This document shows positions 34,445 through 46,149 of a stretch of DNA of 64,000 nt, one piece after another (positions within the stretch are counted from its first letter, which is position 1; every line of letters begins with the position of its first letter). Position numbers and translations under genes: made by a program. The stretch covers positions 150,961 through 214,960 of the forward strand of contig NZ_LQPT01000040.1 in the NCBI RefSeq assembly GCF_002102355.1, read 5' to 3'. Source of the DNA: Mycobacterium sherrisii. Lineage in GTDB: Bacteria > Actinomycetota > Actinomycetes > Mycobacteriales > Mycobacteriaceae. The notes under the pieces are model-generated. The model saw only the letters and a list, made by a program, of their open reading frames with translations. It was not told the origin of the DNA and did no database searches.

Positions 34445-36163
34445 TTACCGGCCCGGCCGACTGGACGCCGCGGGCGGCTTCGGGGTGTGCGAGGGAGCGA
34501 CGGACACCGGTGGACTGCTCGGCTCCGGGACGGTCACCGGGTCCGGCACGTAGACGCCCGGCGGGGTGTCGGCCACCCGGTCCAGCCTGGCGGGAATGCG
34601 CACCACCGAGGCGCGCTGGGCGCACTCGTCGCTTTGCGCGACAAGTTCCATCTCGCCGACCAGGTCGCCCTGCGGGTTGGGCCGCAGCACCAGCGTCTGA
34701 ACCGTGGTCTGCGACTTGGCCGGCCCGCCGGACCCCGGGCACGCCAACGGCACCGTCTCCGGACGCGACTGCCACTGGCCGTCTTCGAACCGGAAGACCA
34801 CCGGGCGCCCACCCGTCGGCGCCAACTGGGTGTGATCGTTGTCGTCGAGCGGTACCGCGGCGGCCGAGCAGTACGACGGTGTGCACGACGAACGAAACGC
34901 CCACCAGCTGGTCAGGTCCGGGGGCTGCGGGCTGGGCGTGTAATCGAAGGTCTCCTTGGAGCGTTCGACGTCGAGGCGATAGGTGCCTTCCAGGGCGGCG
35001 GGCGGGGTCGACGAGGCGGTCGTCGGTGGCAGTGCCACCGCCGCGACGGAGGTGCTCGCCGGGGCACTGGCCGCCCGCTCGGCCGTCGACTCGATCTTGC
35101 GCCCGGTCAGGACGCCGACGGTGAACAGCCCCAGCAGCACCGCGATCGCGGCGGCCGCCAGCACCGTCTTGCGGGGACGGCGCCTAATGGGCCGGCTGAC
35201 CGACGGCACGGCGTCGGGGGCGGTCGCGCCGGCCGTCCCGTCGCCCGGGGCGGGCCGGGCGCCGGGGTGCTCGGGCCAGTTGTACTCCGGGTAGTCGAGA
35301 ACCAGCACGCCGTCCGGACCGTGGCTGCCGGCCGCCTCGTTGAGGGCGTCGGCGAACGCGCGGCAGCTGGTGAACCGGTCCGCCGGCCGGGCTGCCAGTG
35401 CGCGGGCAAACACCTCGTCCAGGTGGGCCAGCTCGGGGCGCTGATCGCTCAGTTTCGGTGGGGCGCCGCGCAACAACTCGCGCAACGCGGTGGCCGCATT
35501 GCGGTACTCGGTCGGCGGCGCCCCGGTCAGCAGGTGAAACGCCGTGGCCGCCAGCGCGTACTGATCCGCGCGTGGATCGATGTCGGCCCCCATCAACTGT
35601 TCGGGCGCGGCGTAGCCCACCGTTCCCGCCGGAACGTGCGGACCCACCACGCCCGTGTGCTCGCCGAGTTGTCGGGCTATGCCGAAGTCGCCCAACAGAA
35701 TCCGTTGCTCACCCGCTGCCCTGCCGGTCAGCAGGATGTTGGCCGGCTTGACGTCGCGGTGCAGCAACCCGCGCTGGTGGGCGTGGTCCAGGGCGGCGGC
35801 GACGGCGCCGACAATCGTCAGCACCTCCCCGGTCGGCCACACCGCGGGAAACCGATCCCGCATCAACTGGGCGGCGCTGCTGCCCTCCACGTAGTCCATC
35901 GCGACCCACAGCAGTCCGTCGAAGTCACCGCGGTCGTGCACTTCCACGATGTGCGGGTGATGCAGGCTCGTCACCGCCGGGGTTTCCTCGAGGAATCGGC
36001 GACGAAATCGGCTGTCCGACGACAGCGGCAGGGAGAGGATCTTCAGCGCCTGCCAGCGCGCCGGACGTGGATCCTGAACGAGGTAGACCTCGCCGGTCTG
36101 TCCGGATCCCAGCTTCCGCGCGACGGTGTACTCGGCAAAAACCGCGCCGCTGGCCAGTGCCAT
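34445..36163 (-). CDS. pknI: Serine/threonine protein kinase PknI
   Basis: The 572-residue receptor-like kinase begins with a Hanks-type kinase domain (about 10-270): glycine loop LGSGQTGEVYLV, Lys in QALKIL, HRDVKPANILL catalytic loop and DFGIAR. A juxtamembrane Pro/Arg segment and one transmembrane helix (about 330-350) follow. An extracellular sensor of about 200 residues with several Cys ends in a Pro/Ser-rich tail. No PASTA repeats are present. It corresponds to Rv2914c (585 residues), reported to affect growth in host cells and cell division. Its gene context next to ffh and amidohydrolases is kept. Confidence 0.93.
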   Translation of the reverse strand: MALASGAVFAEYTVARKLGSGQTGEVYLVQDPRPARWQALKILSLPLSSDSRFRRRFLEETPAVTSLHHPHIVEVHDRGDFDGLLWVAMDYVEGSSAAQLMRDRFPAVWPTGEVLTIVGAVAAALDHAHQRGLLHRDVKPANILLTGRAAGEQRILLGDFGIARQLGEHTGVVGPHVPAGTVGYAAPEQLMGADIDPRADQYALAATAFHLLTGAPPTEYRNAATALRELLRGAPPKLSDQRPELAHLDEVFARALAARPADRFTSCRAFADALNEAAGSHGPDGVLVLDYPEYNWPEHPGARPAPGDGTAGATAPDAVPSVSRPIRRRPRKTVLAAAAIAVLLGLFTVGVLTGRKIESTAERAASAPASTSVAAVALPPTTASSTPPAALEGTYRLDVERSKETFDYTPSPQPPDLTSWWAFRSSCTPSYCSAAAVPLDDNDHTQLAPTGGRPVVFRFEDGQWQSRPETVPLACPGSGGPAKSQTTVQTLVLRPNPQGDLVGEMELVAQSDECAQRASVVRIPARLDRVADTPPGVYVPDPVTVPEPSSPPVSVAPSHTPKPPAASSRPGR

Positions 36164-36217
36164 CCGCAGATTCTATCCGCCGCCACCGCACCTCGCCCGT
36201 CCGGCGCCGGTGCCGCG

Positions 36218-37294
36218 CTAGGGCCGAAACGTGTTGCCGCGCAGCAGTACCAGGTCGGGTTGGCTCAATACGGACGGCCCCTTTCGGGGGTCCTCGGCGT
36301 AGCACACCAGATCGGCCGACGCGCCGTGGTCCAGGCCGGGGCGGCCCAGCCAGTCGCGGGCGTCCCAGCACGCGGCGCCCAGCGCGGCGGTGGGGCTCAT
36401 CCCGATGCCCTTGAGCGCCTCGACCTCGTCGACGATGCGGCCGTGCGCGATCATCGGGCCGGCGTCACTTCCGGCGTAGATCGGCACCCCCGCCTCCGCG
36501 GCGGCCGCGATCCGACCGGGGCAGCCCGCGTACAGCTCGCGCATGTGGGCGGCGTAGGTCGGGTAGCGCGTTGCGGCGTCGGCGATGTTCGGGAAGTTCT
36601 CGACGATGTTGATCAGGGTGGGCACCAGGACCGTCTTGTGTTCGACCATCAGCGCGATGGTGTCGTCGGTGAGTCCGGTGCCGTGCTCGATGCAGTCGAT
36701 CCCGGCCTTGATCAGCCCGGGCATCGCCTCGTCGCTGAACACGTGCGCGGTGACCCGGGCGCCGTGCGCGTGCGCGGTGTCGATCGCCTCCTTGAGCACC
36801 TCGTCGGACCACAGCGGCGCCAGATCACCGATGCTGCGGTCGATCCAGTCGCCGACGAGTTTGATCCAGCCGTCGCCGCGCTGCGCCTCCACGGCCACCG
36901 CGGCCGGCAGCTGTGACTCGTCTTCGAGTTCGACGGAAAAGCCGGCCGAGTACCGCTTGGGCCTGGCCAGGTGCTTGCCCGCGCGGATCAGGCGGGGCAG
37001 ATCGTGGCGGTCGTCGAGACTTCGGGTGTCGGTCGGGGAACCGCAGTCGCGCAACAGCAGCGCGCCCACATCGCGTTCGGCCTCGGCCTGCGCGACGGCC
37101 TCGTCGAGCGGGATTTCGCCGTGCTGGCCCAGCCCGACGTGGCAGTGCGCGTCCACCAGGCCGGGCAGGATCCAGCCGCCGTCGAACAGGGTGTCGGCGC
37201 CCGCGACCGGTTCGGTGCTGATGCGGCCGTCGACGATCCACAGTTCGATCTCGGTCTCGTCGGGTAACCGCAGACCGCGTACGTGCATGGCCAC
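36218..37294 (-). CDS. Amidohydrolase family protein (Rv2915c-like)
   Basis: The 358-residue metallo-dependent hydrolase has its metal site at LVDAHCHVGLG (H-x-H), a Lys in DGWIKLVGDW that may be the carbamylated ligand, His in ARVTAHVF and IEHGTG, and the final Asp in AGSDAGPMIAHG. The set matches the imidazolonepropionase/prolidase-like branch. The substrate is unknown. It begins 6 bp after the ffh stop and ends 54 bp before pknI, so it may be in one transcript with ffh. Confidence 0.88.
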   Translation of the reverse strand: MAMHVRGLRLPDETEIELWIVDGRISTEPVAGADTLFDGGWILPGLVDAHCHVGLGQHGEIPLDEAVAQAEAERDVGALLLRDCGSPTDTRSLDDRHDLPRLIRAGKHLARPKRYSAGFSVELEDESQLPAAVAVEAQRGDGWIKLVGDWIDRSIGDLAPLWSDEVLKEAIDTAHAHGARVTAHVFSDEAMPGLIKAGIDCIEHGTGLTDDTIALMVEHKTVLVPTLINIVENFPNIADAATRYPTYAAHMRELYAGCPGRIAAAAEAGVPIYAGSDAGPMIAHGRIVDEVEALKGIGMSPTAALGAACWDARDWLGRPGLDHGASADLVCYAEDPRKGPSVLSQPDLVLLRGNTFRP

Positions 37295-37300
37295 CGGGCG

Positions 37301-38857
37301 CTACTTTCTTCCCGGGTTGCCTGGGAACTTGAGCTTGGTCAGATCGAAGTCCGCCAACCCGGGCGGCAGCTCGTTGAGCCCCTCGGGCAGCTGGGACAGG
37401 TCCGGGAACCCGGCCGGCATGCCGGTGCCGAGCGGGTTGCGCACCTTGGGTGGCGTCGGCCCCCGGCCGCCCTTCTTGCCCTTTTTGCCCTTGGCTGCCT
37501 TGTTCTTTCGGGTGGCGGACTTGCGGCCCAGGCCCGGAATGCCCATGCCGCCGAGCATCGACGACATCATCTTGCGGGCCTCGAAGAACCGGTCGACCAG
37601 TTGATTGACCTCGGAGACGGTCACGCCCGATCCGTTGGCGATGCGCAGCCGACGCGAGGCGTTGATGATCTTCGGGTCGGCGCGTTCCTGCGGCGTCATG
37701 CCGCGGATGATGGCCTGCAGCCGGTCGAGTTGGCGGTCGTCGACCTCGGCCAGCGCGTCCTTCATCTGGCCGGCGCCGGGCAGCATGCCCAGCAGGTTGC
37801 CGATCGGTCCCATCTTGCGGATGGCCAGCATCTGTTCGAGGAAGTCCTCCAGGGTCAGTTCGCCGGCGCCGATCTTGGCCGCGGCGGCCTCGGCCTGCTC
37901 GGCGTCGAAGACCTGCTCGGCCTGCTCGATCAGGCTGAGCACGTCGCCCATGCCCAGGATCCGGCTGGCCATCCGGTCGGGGTGGAAGACGTCAAAGTCT
38001 TCCAGCTTCTCGCCGGTGGACGCGAAAAGGATTGGGACGCCGGTGACCTCGCGGACCGACAACGCCGCACCACCGCGGGCGTCACCGTCCAGCTTGGTCA
38101 ATACCACCCCGGTGAAGCCGACGCCCTCGCGGAACGCCTCGGCGGTGGTGACCGCGTCCTGACCGATCATCGCGTCCAGCACGAAGATCACTTCGTCGGG
38201 GTTGACCGCGTCGCGGATGGCCGCGGCCTGGCTCATCAGCTCGTCGTCGATACCCAGCCGGCCGGCCGTGTCGACGATGACGACGTCGTGGTGCTTGGCG
38301 CGGGCCTCGGCCAATCCGGCCGCGGCGACGGCGACCGGGTCACCGGGGCCCGACCCGGGTGACTCGCCCGGGTGCGGCGCGAATACGGGCACGCCGGCCC
38401 GCTGGCCGGTGACCACCAGCTGGTTCACCGCGGCGGGGCGCTGCAGGTCGCAGGCGACCAGCAGCGGGGTGTGGCCCTGGCCGCGCAGCCACGCCGCCAG
38501 CTTCCCGGCCAGCGTCGTCTTACCGGAACCCTGCAGGCCGGCCAGCATGATCACGGTCGGCGGCGTCTTGGCGAACGCCAGTTGGCGGGTCTGGCCGCCG
38601 AGAATGCCGATCAGTTCTTCGTTGACGATCTTGACGACCTGTTGCGCCGGGTTCAGGGCACCGGACACATCGGCGCCGCGGGCGCGCTCCTTGATCCGCC
38701 CGACGAACGCCCGCACGACCGGCAGCGAGACGTCGGCCTCCAGCAGCGCGAGCCGGATTTCCCGGGTGGTGGCATCGATGTCGGCGTCGGTCAGTCGCCC
38801 TTTGCCGCGCAGCCCCGCCAGGGCACCGGTCAACCGGTCGGACAGCGATTCAAACAC
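37301..38857 (-). CDS. ffh: Signal recognition particle protein Ffh
   Basis: The 518-residue SRP54 GTPase has an N domain (1-95), a G domain with GLQGSGKTTLAGKLA, DTAGR and TKLDGDARGG, and a Met-rich M domain (about 300-440, with MLGMLPGAGQM, RIANGSGV and MMSSMLGGMGIPGLG). It ends in a Lys-rich then Pro/Leu-rich tail. It binds signal sequences on nascent chains with 4.5S RNA and docks with FtsY (46150-47487). The 4.5S RNA gene is not in the window. Confidence 0.97.
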   Translation of the reverse strand: MFESLSDRLTGALAGLRGKGRLTDADIDATTREIRLALLEADVSLPVVRAFVGRIKERARGADVSGALNPAQQVVKIVNEELIGILGGQTRQLAFAKTPPTVIMLAGLQGSGKTTLAGKLAAWLRGQGHTPLLVACDLQRPAAVNQLVVTGQRAGVPVFAPHPGESPGSGPGDPVAVAAAGLAEARAKHHDVVIVDTAGRLGIDDELMSQAAAIRDAVNPDEVIFVLDAMIGQDAVTTAEAFREGVGFTGVVLTKLDGDARGGAALSVREVTGVPILFASTGEKLEDFDVFHPDRMASRILGMGDVLSLIEQAEQVFDAEQAEAAAAKIGAGELTLEDFLEQMLAIRKMGPIGNLLGMLPGAGQMKDALAEVDDRQLDRLQAIIRGMTPQERADPKIINASRRLRIANGSGVTVSEVNQLVDRFFEARKMMSSMLGGMGIPGLGRKSATRKNKAAKGKKGKKGGRGPTPPKVRNPLGTGMPAGFPDLSQLPEGLNELPPGLADFDLTKLKFPGNPGRK

Positions 38858-38926
38858 CCCAACAGGCTACTGGAGCCGCGTCGTGCGCCGGGCCGCGCCT
38901 CGACACGGCTTCGTCGCTGCCGCGAC

Positions 38927-38975
38927 ACTTAAACCGCGCACACGACACGCCGGTAAACGTCGCCGTGGTTTAAGT
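38927..38975. promoter_or_regulatory. Inverted repeat ACTTAAACC between ffh and hydrolase genes
   Basis: ACTTAAACC (38927-38935) and GGTTTAAGT (38967-38975) are exact inverse copies 31 bp apart, in otherwise GC-rich DNA. The pairing extends loosely with GCCG outside. It lies in the 171-bp divergent region between ffh and the alpha/beta hydrolase. It could be a pair of operator half-sites two to four helical turns apart, or a cruciform. Confidence 0.4.
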
Positions 38976-39028
38976 CTCGGCGAAGCCCGAGTATTGACGG
39001 TGCCGCCCCGGCCAGCAAATGTCAGTTC

Positions 39029-39823
39029 ATGCTCGAGGTGATCGACAAGGGGCGCTGCACCGACGCACACCCCGTCCCGCTGCTTTTCGTGCACGGCGGC
39101 TGGCACGGCGCATGGTGCTGGGACGACGGATTTTTGGACTATTTCGCCGACGCCGGCTACCACGCGGTCTCGCTGAGCCTGCGCGGGCACGGCGCCAGCC
39201 CCACCGACAAGCCGCTGCCCAAGGTCGGTATCGCCGACTACGTCGACGACGTCGCGTCGGTGGCCGACGACCTGGGCGGCGCGCCCGTCCTGATCGGTCA
39301 CTCCGTGGGCGGCTTCGTCACGCAGCGCTACCTCGAGGAGCGCAACGCGCCGGCCGCGGTGTTGCTCGGTTCGCTGCCCCCGCAGGGCGTGCTGGGCACC
39401 GCGCTGCGGGTGTGGCGTCGCCGACCGTCGATGACGATGGAGTCCTGGAACGACCCGACGTTGCTGAAGTTTCTCGCCACCCCGGCGCTGGCCCGCGAAT
39501 ACCTGTTCTGCCCCGACACGCCCGAAGCCGTCGTGGAATCCTGCCGCCGGCGCGCCGGCGCCGAGAGCATCCGCGCGACCATGATCGACCCGACGGTCCG
39601 GCGCGTCCGGACCAGGCGGGTGCGCACGCCGATCCTGGTGCTCGGCGCCCGCTACGACGGTTTCGTCAGCACCCGCGCGGTGCGCGCCACCGCGCGGGCC
39701 TACCGAACGCAGCCGGAATTCTTTTCGATGGGCCACAACATGATGCTCGAACCGGGCTGGCCCGACGTCGCCGCACGCATCGACACCTGGTTGCAGGCCG
39801 GCCCGACACGGCTTTCGGGATAA
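39029..39823 (+). CDS. Alpha/beta hydrolase
   Basis: The 264-residue hydrolase has the oxyanion loop PLLFVHGGWHGAWCW, the nucleophile elbow GHSVGG, an acid in LVLGARYDGFVST and the catalytic His in MGHNMMLEPGW. It has no signal peptide. It is probably an esterase or lipase-like enzyme; the substrate is unknown. I do not recall it between ffh and Rv2917 in M. tuberculosis, so it is likely an insertion. A tight hairpin follows 28 bp downstream. Confidence 0.88.
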   Translation: MLEVIDKGRCTDAHPVPLLFVHGGWHGAWCWDDGFLDYFADAGYHAVSLSLRGHGASPTDKPLPKVGIADYVDDVASVADDLGGAPVLIGHSVGGFVTQRYLEERNAPAAVLLGSLPPQGVLGTALRVWRRRPSMTMESWNDPTLLKFLATPALAREYLFCPDTPEAVVESCRRRAGAESIRATMIDPTVRRVRTRRVRTPILVLGARYDGFVSTRAVRATARAYRTQPEFFSMGHNMMLEPGWPDVAARIDTWLQAGPTRLSG

Positions 39824-39851
39824 CCTGCTCACGGCACCAAGACACCGCCGA

Positions 39852-39868
39852 GGCGTCGTTGCGACGCC
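39852..39868 (+). terminator. Tight hairpin after the alpha/beta hydrolase gene
   Basis: GGCGTCG-TTG-CGACGCC is a perfect 7-bp stem with a 3-nt loop, followed by GAAAAG. It lies between two same-strand genes and probably ends the hydrolase transcript. TACATT at about 39885-39890 could be the -10 of the following helicase gene. Confidence 0.45.
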
Positions 39869-39985
39869 GAAAAGCGTTGCCATGCTACATTTCACACCCG
39901 CCGCTCACACCCGGCTGGCACCGTGCGGCCGGGGCCAACGACTTGGATGGGCGCGACCTGCGAACCGCGCGCCGGAGGGGAGCCT

Positions 39986-41722
39986 GTGTCGATGCAGCCG
40001 GTCGGCGACGCGGCAATTGCTGAAGCTGACAGCCGGCCGCTGCGTGGCTGGCAGCGCCGGGCCCTGGTCAAATATCTGTCCGCCGCGCCGCGCGACTTCC
40101 TGGCGGTGGCCACCCCGGGTTCCGGCAAGACGACGTTCGCGCTGCGGGTGGTCGCCGAGCTGCTGCGCAGTCGCACCGTCGAGCAGATCACCGTCGTGGT
40201 GCCCACCGAACACCTCAAGGTGCAGTGGGCCCAGGCCGCGCAACGGTACGGCATTTTCCTGGACCCGAGGTTCTCCAACACCAACCCGCAAACCTCGCCG
40301 GACTACCACGGCGTGCTGGTCACCTACGCCCAGGTAGCGGCGCATCCCACGCTGCACCGGGTGCGCACCGAGCAGCGCAACACCCTGGTCGTCTTCGACG
40401 AGATCCACCACGGCGGCGACGCGAAGACCTGGGGTGAGGCCATCCGCGAAGCGTTCAGCGACGCCACCCGCCGACTTGCCTTGACGGGCACACCCTTTCG
40501 CAGCGACGACAGTCCCATCCCGTTCGTCACCTACGAGGCGGGCGCCGACGGGGTGCGCCGGTCGCAGGCCGACCACACCTACGGCTACGCCGAAGCGCTG
40601 GCCGACGGGGTGGTGCGGCCGGTGGTGTTCCTCGCCTATTCCGGCCAGGCCCGCTGGCTCGACAGCGCCGGCGAGGTACACGAGGCCCGCCTCGGCGAGC
40701 CGCTGTCCGCCGAGCAGACGGCACGTGCCTGGCGCACCGCGCTGGACCCGGCCGGCGAATGGATGCCCGCGGTGATCACCGCGGCGGATCAGCGGCTGCG
40801 CCAACTGCGCTCGCATGTCCCCGATGCCGGCGGCATGATCATCGCGTCGGACCAGACCGCGGCCCGCGCGTATGCCGCCCTGCTGGCCAAGCTGACCGGC
40901 GAGGCGCCGACGCTGGTGCTCTCCGACGACCCCGGATCCTCGGCGCGCATCAGCGAATTCGCCGACAGCACCAGCCGCTGGCTGGTCGCGGTGCGGATGG
41001 TGTCCGAGGGGGTCGACGTCCCGCGGCTGTCGGTCGGCATCTACGCCACCAGCGCCTCGACGCCGCTGTTCTTCGCCCAGGCGATCGGCCGGTTCGTGCG
41101 CTCGCGGCGGCCCGGCGAGAGCGCGAGCATCTTCGTGCCGTCGGTGCCCAACCTGCTGATGCTGGCCAGCGAGCTGGAGGCCGAGCGCAACCACGTGCTC
41201 GGTGAGCCGCACCGGGAATCCCTCGACGACCCCCTGGACGGCGATCCCGCCGTGCGGACCCAGACCGAAAAGACGGAGCCGGACCAGGGATTCACGTCGC
41301 TGGGCGCCGACGCCGAGCTGGACCAGGTCATCTTCGACGGCGCGTCGTTCGGCACCGCCGCGCCCGCGGGTAGCGACGAGGAAGCCGACTACCTCGGCAT
41401 CCCGGGGCTGCTCGACGCCGCCCAGATGCGGGCCCTGCTGCACCGCCGCCAGGACGAGCAGCTGCAGAAACGCGCCCACCGGGAAAAGCAAGCAGGGCAG
41501 TCGGTACCGGCGCCGGGCAGCATGCACGGTCAGCTGCGCGAGCTGCGCCGCGAACTCAACGCGCTGGTGTCGGTGGCCCACCACCGCACCGGTAAGCCGC
41601 ACGGCTGGATCCATAACGAACTGCGCCGGCGCTGCGGCGGCCCGCCGATTGCCGCCGCCACCCGCGACCAGCTGCAGGACCGCATCGCCGCGCTGCGGCA
41701 ACTGAATTCGGAGCTGCGCTAG
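39986..41722 (+). CDS. DEAD/DEAH-box helicase (Rv2917-like)
   Basis: The 578-residue superfamily 2 helicase starts at GTG with GGAGGGGAG upstream. Motifs are Q-like RPLRGWQRRAL, I (ATPGSGKTTFAL), Ia, II (FDEIHH), III (LTGTPFRSD), IV-V (RMVSEGVDVPRL) and VI (QAIGRFVRSRRPGE). After about residue 430 comes an acidic linker and a helical C-terminal region of unknown role, ending in a coiled-coil-like stretch. It should act on DNA in repair or remodelling; the pathway is not known. Its stop lies 7 bp from the convergent glnD stop. Confidence 0.88.
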   Translation: MSMQPVGDAAIAEADSRPLRGWQRRALVKYLSAAPRDFLAVATPGSGKTTFALRVVAELLRSRTVEQITVVVPTEHLKVQWAQAAQRYGIFLDPRFSNTNPQTSPDYHGVLVTYAQVAAHPTLHRVRTEQRNTLVVFDEIHHGGDAKTWGEAIREAFSDATRRLALTGTPFRSDDSPIPFVTYEAGADGVRRSQADHTYGYAEALADGVVRPVVFLAYSGQARWLDSAGEVHEARLGEPLSAEQTARAWRTALDPAGEWMPAVITAADQRLRQLRSHVPDAGGMIIASDQTAARAYAALLAKLTGEAPTLVLSDDPGSSARISEFADSTSRWLVAVRMVSEGVDVPRLSVGIYATSASTPLFFAQAIGRFVRSRRPGESASIFVPSVPNLLMLASELEAERNHVLGEPHRESLDDPLDGDPAVRTQTEKTEPDQGFTSLGADAELDQVIFDGASFGTAAPAGSDEEADYLGIPGLLDAAQMRALLHRRQDEQLQKRAHREKQAGQSVPAPGSMHGQLRELRRELNALVSVAHHRTGKPHGWIHNELRRRCGGPPIAAATRDQLQDRIAALRQLNSELR

Positions 41723-41729
41723 CGGACCG

Positions 41730-44198
41730 TCAGCCCTGCCGAGCCTCGTCGGCCTCGCCCGGCACGCCCAGCACGGTCAGCAGGTGCTTCTCCACGTCGG
41801 CCCGCGCGGCCTCGTCGCCGATGTCGGGCAGCACGACGGCGAACACGTCGGCCGCCGTCGACCCGAAGGTGTTGACCTTCGCCCAGACGATGTCGGCGCC
41901 GGCCCGTTCCAGCGCGCGGGTGAGCAGGGCGAGCAGGCCGGGCCGGTCCATCGCGCGGACCTCGACGACCTGCTGGCCGTCGGCGCCGCTGTCCAGCCAC
42001 AGGATGTGCGGCGGCGCCGTGGAGCGGGTGACGGGCACCCCGACCTGCACCTCCCCCGCCCGGGCGGAGGCCGAGCTGGCGGCCTTGCTGTCGCGCTCCT
42101 CCACCATGGTCAGCACGTCGATGTCACCACCCAGCGCGCCGACGAACTGCTGGCGCAGCAGTTCGGCCGCGGCCGGCGACCCGAAGTTCGGGGACACCAC
42201 GAACTCGGTGATCGCGACGCCGCCGTGGCTGCTGACCGTCGCCGAGTGCACGCCGAACGAATTGAGCGACAGCACCGCTGCGGCCTTGGAGGTGAATCCC
42301 CGCGCGTCCGGCCCGACCATCACCGCCTGGTAGGTACGCGCGCTGTCCCCCGGCGTGATCTCGACATGTACACCGCCGTCGCCGGCAAGCGAAACATAGT
42401 GCGGCGCAATTGGTTCCGACTGAGGCAGCGACTCGCCGGCCATCACCAGCCGGCACCGGCGGACCAGGTCGTCGATCAGCGAGGCCTTCCAGTCGCTCCA
42501 CACGCCGGGGCCGGTCCCCTTGGAGTCGGCCTCGGTCAGCGCGTGCAGCACCTCCAGCAGCCGCGGGTCGCCGCCGAGGGCCTCCGAGACCTCGGTGATG
42601 GTCCGCGGATCGTTGAGGTCGCTGCGGGTGGCGACCACCGGCAGCAGCAGGTGATGGCGCACCAGTTTGGACAGGAACTCGACGTCGGCGGGCGCAATGC
42701 CCAACCTGGGACCGATCTGCAGCGTCATCTCGGCCCCCAGCACGCTGTGGTCGACCCCGCGGCCCTTGCCGATGTCGTGGAATAGCGCGCCCAGCGCCAG
42801 CAGGTCGGGCCGCGCCACCCGGGTGGCCAGCGGTGCGGCGTTGACGGCGACCTCGACGGTGTGCCGGTCCACCGTCCACTTGTGCGCGACGTCGCGCGGC
42901 GGCAGGTCGCGGATCACGTCCCACTCCGGCAGCAGCTTGCCCCACAGCCCGGTGCGGTCGAGCGCTTCGATCGTCCCCACCGCGGTGGGCCCGGCGCTGA
43001 GCACCCGCACCAAATCGTCCAGGACCTCCCGCGGCCACGGGATCGGCAGCTCCGGGGCGGTGGTGGCCAGCCGGTTGAGCGTGGCCGCGCCCATCGGCAG
43101 CCCGTTCTCGGCGGCCGCGGCCGCCAGCCGCAGCACCAGGCCGGGGTCGCGCTGCGGTTGGGCCTCCCGGGCGAGCACGATCTCGCCGGCGTACTCCACC
43201 ACACCGTCGGCCAGCGGCCGGCGCTTGGGCCGGCGCACCAACACCGAGATGCCGCGCTTGGGCAGCGCGTTGACCGCGGTGCGCAATCCGGTCTCGGCGT
43301 GGAACGCGATGGTGCGCCCGGCGTCGGAAAGCCTGCGCGCCAAGTCGAACCGATCACCGATATGCAGCGCGGCGCTGATGTCGTCGGCGAACTGGGCGAG
43401 CAACTGGTCGCGGCCGCGGCCGGACACCCGATGCAGTTCGGTGCGCACGTCCAGCAGGGTCAGGTAGGCGTCGTCGAGGGAACCGCCCGGGCTTTCCGGA
43501 CGGCCCATGCCGTGCCGGTCGATGAGCTGGGCAAGGCCCAGCGCGTCGAGGAGTTGAACGTCGCGCAGCCCGCCGCGGCCCGACTTGAGGTCGGGTTCGG
43601 CACGGTGCGCAATGCGGCCACACCGCAGCCAGCGGGCGTGCGTCATCTCCACCAATTCGTCCATCCGGGAACGAATTGCGGTGCGCCACTGTCTTCTTGC
43701 GCCGCCGATCAGTTCTTCGGACAGCTCGGCGTTGCCCGCGATGTGGCGGGCGTCCAGCATGCCCAGCGCGGCGATCATGTCGCCGTTGGCGACACCCAGC
43801 GTTCCGGCCACGGTGCGCACGCTGTGGTCGAGGCGAATGTTGGCGTCCCACAGCGGATACCACAGCCCGTCGGCGACTCGTTGCAGCACATCGTCGGAGA
43901 GGTTGTCGTGCAACAACATCAGGTCCAAATCGGAGTACGGCAGCAGCTCGCGGCGGCCCAGGCCGCCCACCCCGACGATCGCGAAGGCGCTGGTTTCGGT
44001 GATGCCGAGCTCGGTCGCCTTGTCCGTCAGCCACGACTCGTGCAGGTCCAGCCACGCGTGGCGCAGCTCGGCCGCGTGCAAGGCGCTGCCGTCGGACAGC
44101 AACGCACGCCGCGCAGCAGCGAGATCGCTTGCTCCGGAAGCGATTTCGGGCTGCGCGGCGTCCGCGTTAGACTCCGGGTCGGGTTCGTTCGGTTTCAT
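41730..44198 (-). CDS. glnD: PII uridylyl/adenylyltransferase GlnD
   Basis: The 822-residue nitrogen sensor has a nucleotidyltransferase domain ([21 protein letters not shown], about 75-95), a helical linker, an HD hydrolase domain ([28 protein letters not shown], about 470-520) and two ACT domains (about 650-815, with [20 protein letters not shown]) that sense glutamine. In actinobacteria GlnD adenylylates rather than uridylylates PII. It is the last gene of amt-glnB-glnD, the arrangement of Rv2920c-Rv2918c, and starts 45 bp after the glnB stop. Confidence 0.96.
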   Translation of the reverse strand: MKPNEPDPESNADAAQPEIASGASDLAAARRALLSDGSALHAAELRHAWLDLHESWLTDKATELGITETSAFAIVGVGGLGRRELLPYSDLDLMLLHDNLSDDVLQRVADGLWYPLWDANIRLDHSVRTVAGTLGVANGDMIAALGMLDARHIAGNAELSEELIGGARRQWRTAIRSRMDELVEMTHARWLRCGRIAHRAEPDLKSGRGGLRDVQLLDALGLAQLIDRHGMGRPESPGGSLDDAYLTLLDVRTELHRVSGRGRDQLLAQFADDISAALHIGDRFDLARRLSDAGRTIAFHAETGLRTAVNALPKRGISVLVRRPKRRPLADGVVEYAGEIVLAREAQPQRDPGLVLRLAAAAAENGLPMGAATLNRLATTAPELPIPWPREVLDDLVRVLSAGPTAVGTIEALDRTGLWGKLLPEWDVIRDLPPRDVAHKWTVDRHTVEVAVNAAPLATRVARPDLLALGALFHDIGKGRGVDHSVLGAEMTLQIGPRLGIAPADVEFLSKLVRHHLLLPVVATRSDLNDPRTITEVSEALGGDPRLLEVLHALTEADSKGTGPGVWSDWKASLIDDLVRRCRLVMAGESLPQSEPIAPHYVSLAGDGGVHVEITPGDSARTYQAVMVGPDARGFTSKAAAVLSLNSFGVHSATVSSHGGVAITEFVVSPNFGSPAAAELLRQQFVGALGGDIDVLTMVEERDSKAASSASARAGEVQVGVPVTRSTAPPHILWLDSGADGQQVVEVRAMDRPGLLALLTRALERAGADIVWAKVNTFGSTAADVFAVVLPDIGDEAARADVEKHLLTVLGVPGEADEARQG

Positions 44199-44243
44199 AA
44201 CCTCCCGGCCCGCCGGGGCCGGACCGTCAACGAGCGGCTACCG

Positions 44244-46006
<1,763 letters not shown>

Positions 46007-46086
46007 TCGGTCTCACCTCCGGTCGGCCCTGAACTGGTCATCAGACATGTGCCTGATGGCCTGATCCAGAACCTTGCGCAATGGTT

Positions 46087-46124
46087 GTTTCCGAGAGGGG
46101 GCCGCAGTGTTTCAGCGTCATTAA
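46087..46124 (-). promoter_or_regulatory. Two-box GlnR operator upstream of amt
   Basis: On the minus strand GAAAC occurs twice, at 46109-46113 and 46087-46091, exactly 22 bp apart. The first copy is preceded at N6 by TTAAT (46120-46124). This matches the actinobacterial GlnR layout gTnAc-N6-GaAAc repeated every 22 bp, with the second gTnAc degenerate. The position fits nitrogen-starvation activation of amt-glnB-glnD, which GlnR controls in other mycobacteria. Confidence 0.7.
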
Positions 46125-46149
46125 CGAAACGGCCCCTGTGTAAGGGGTT

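Noticed and set aside
34403-36916. An 837-codon plus-strand frame opposite pknI and the amidohydrolase
   Set aside because: It is the antisense shadow of two genes with intact catalytic motifs.
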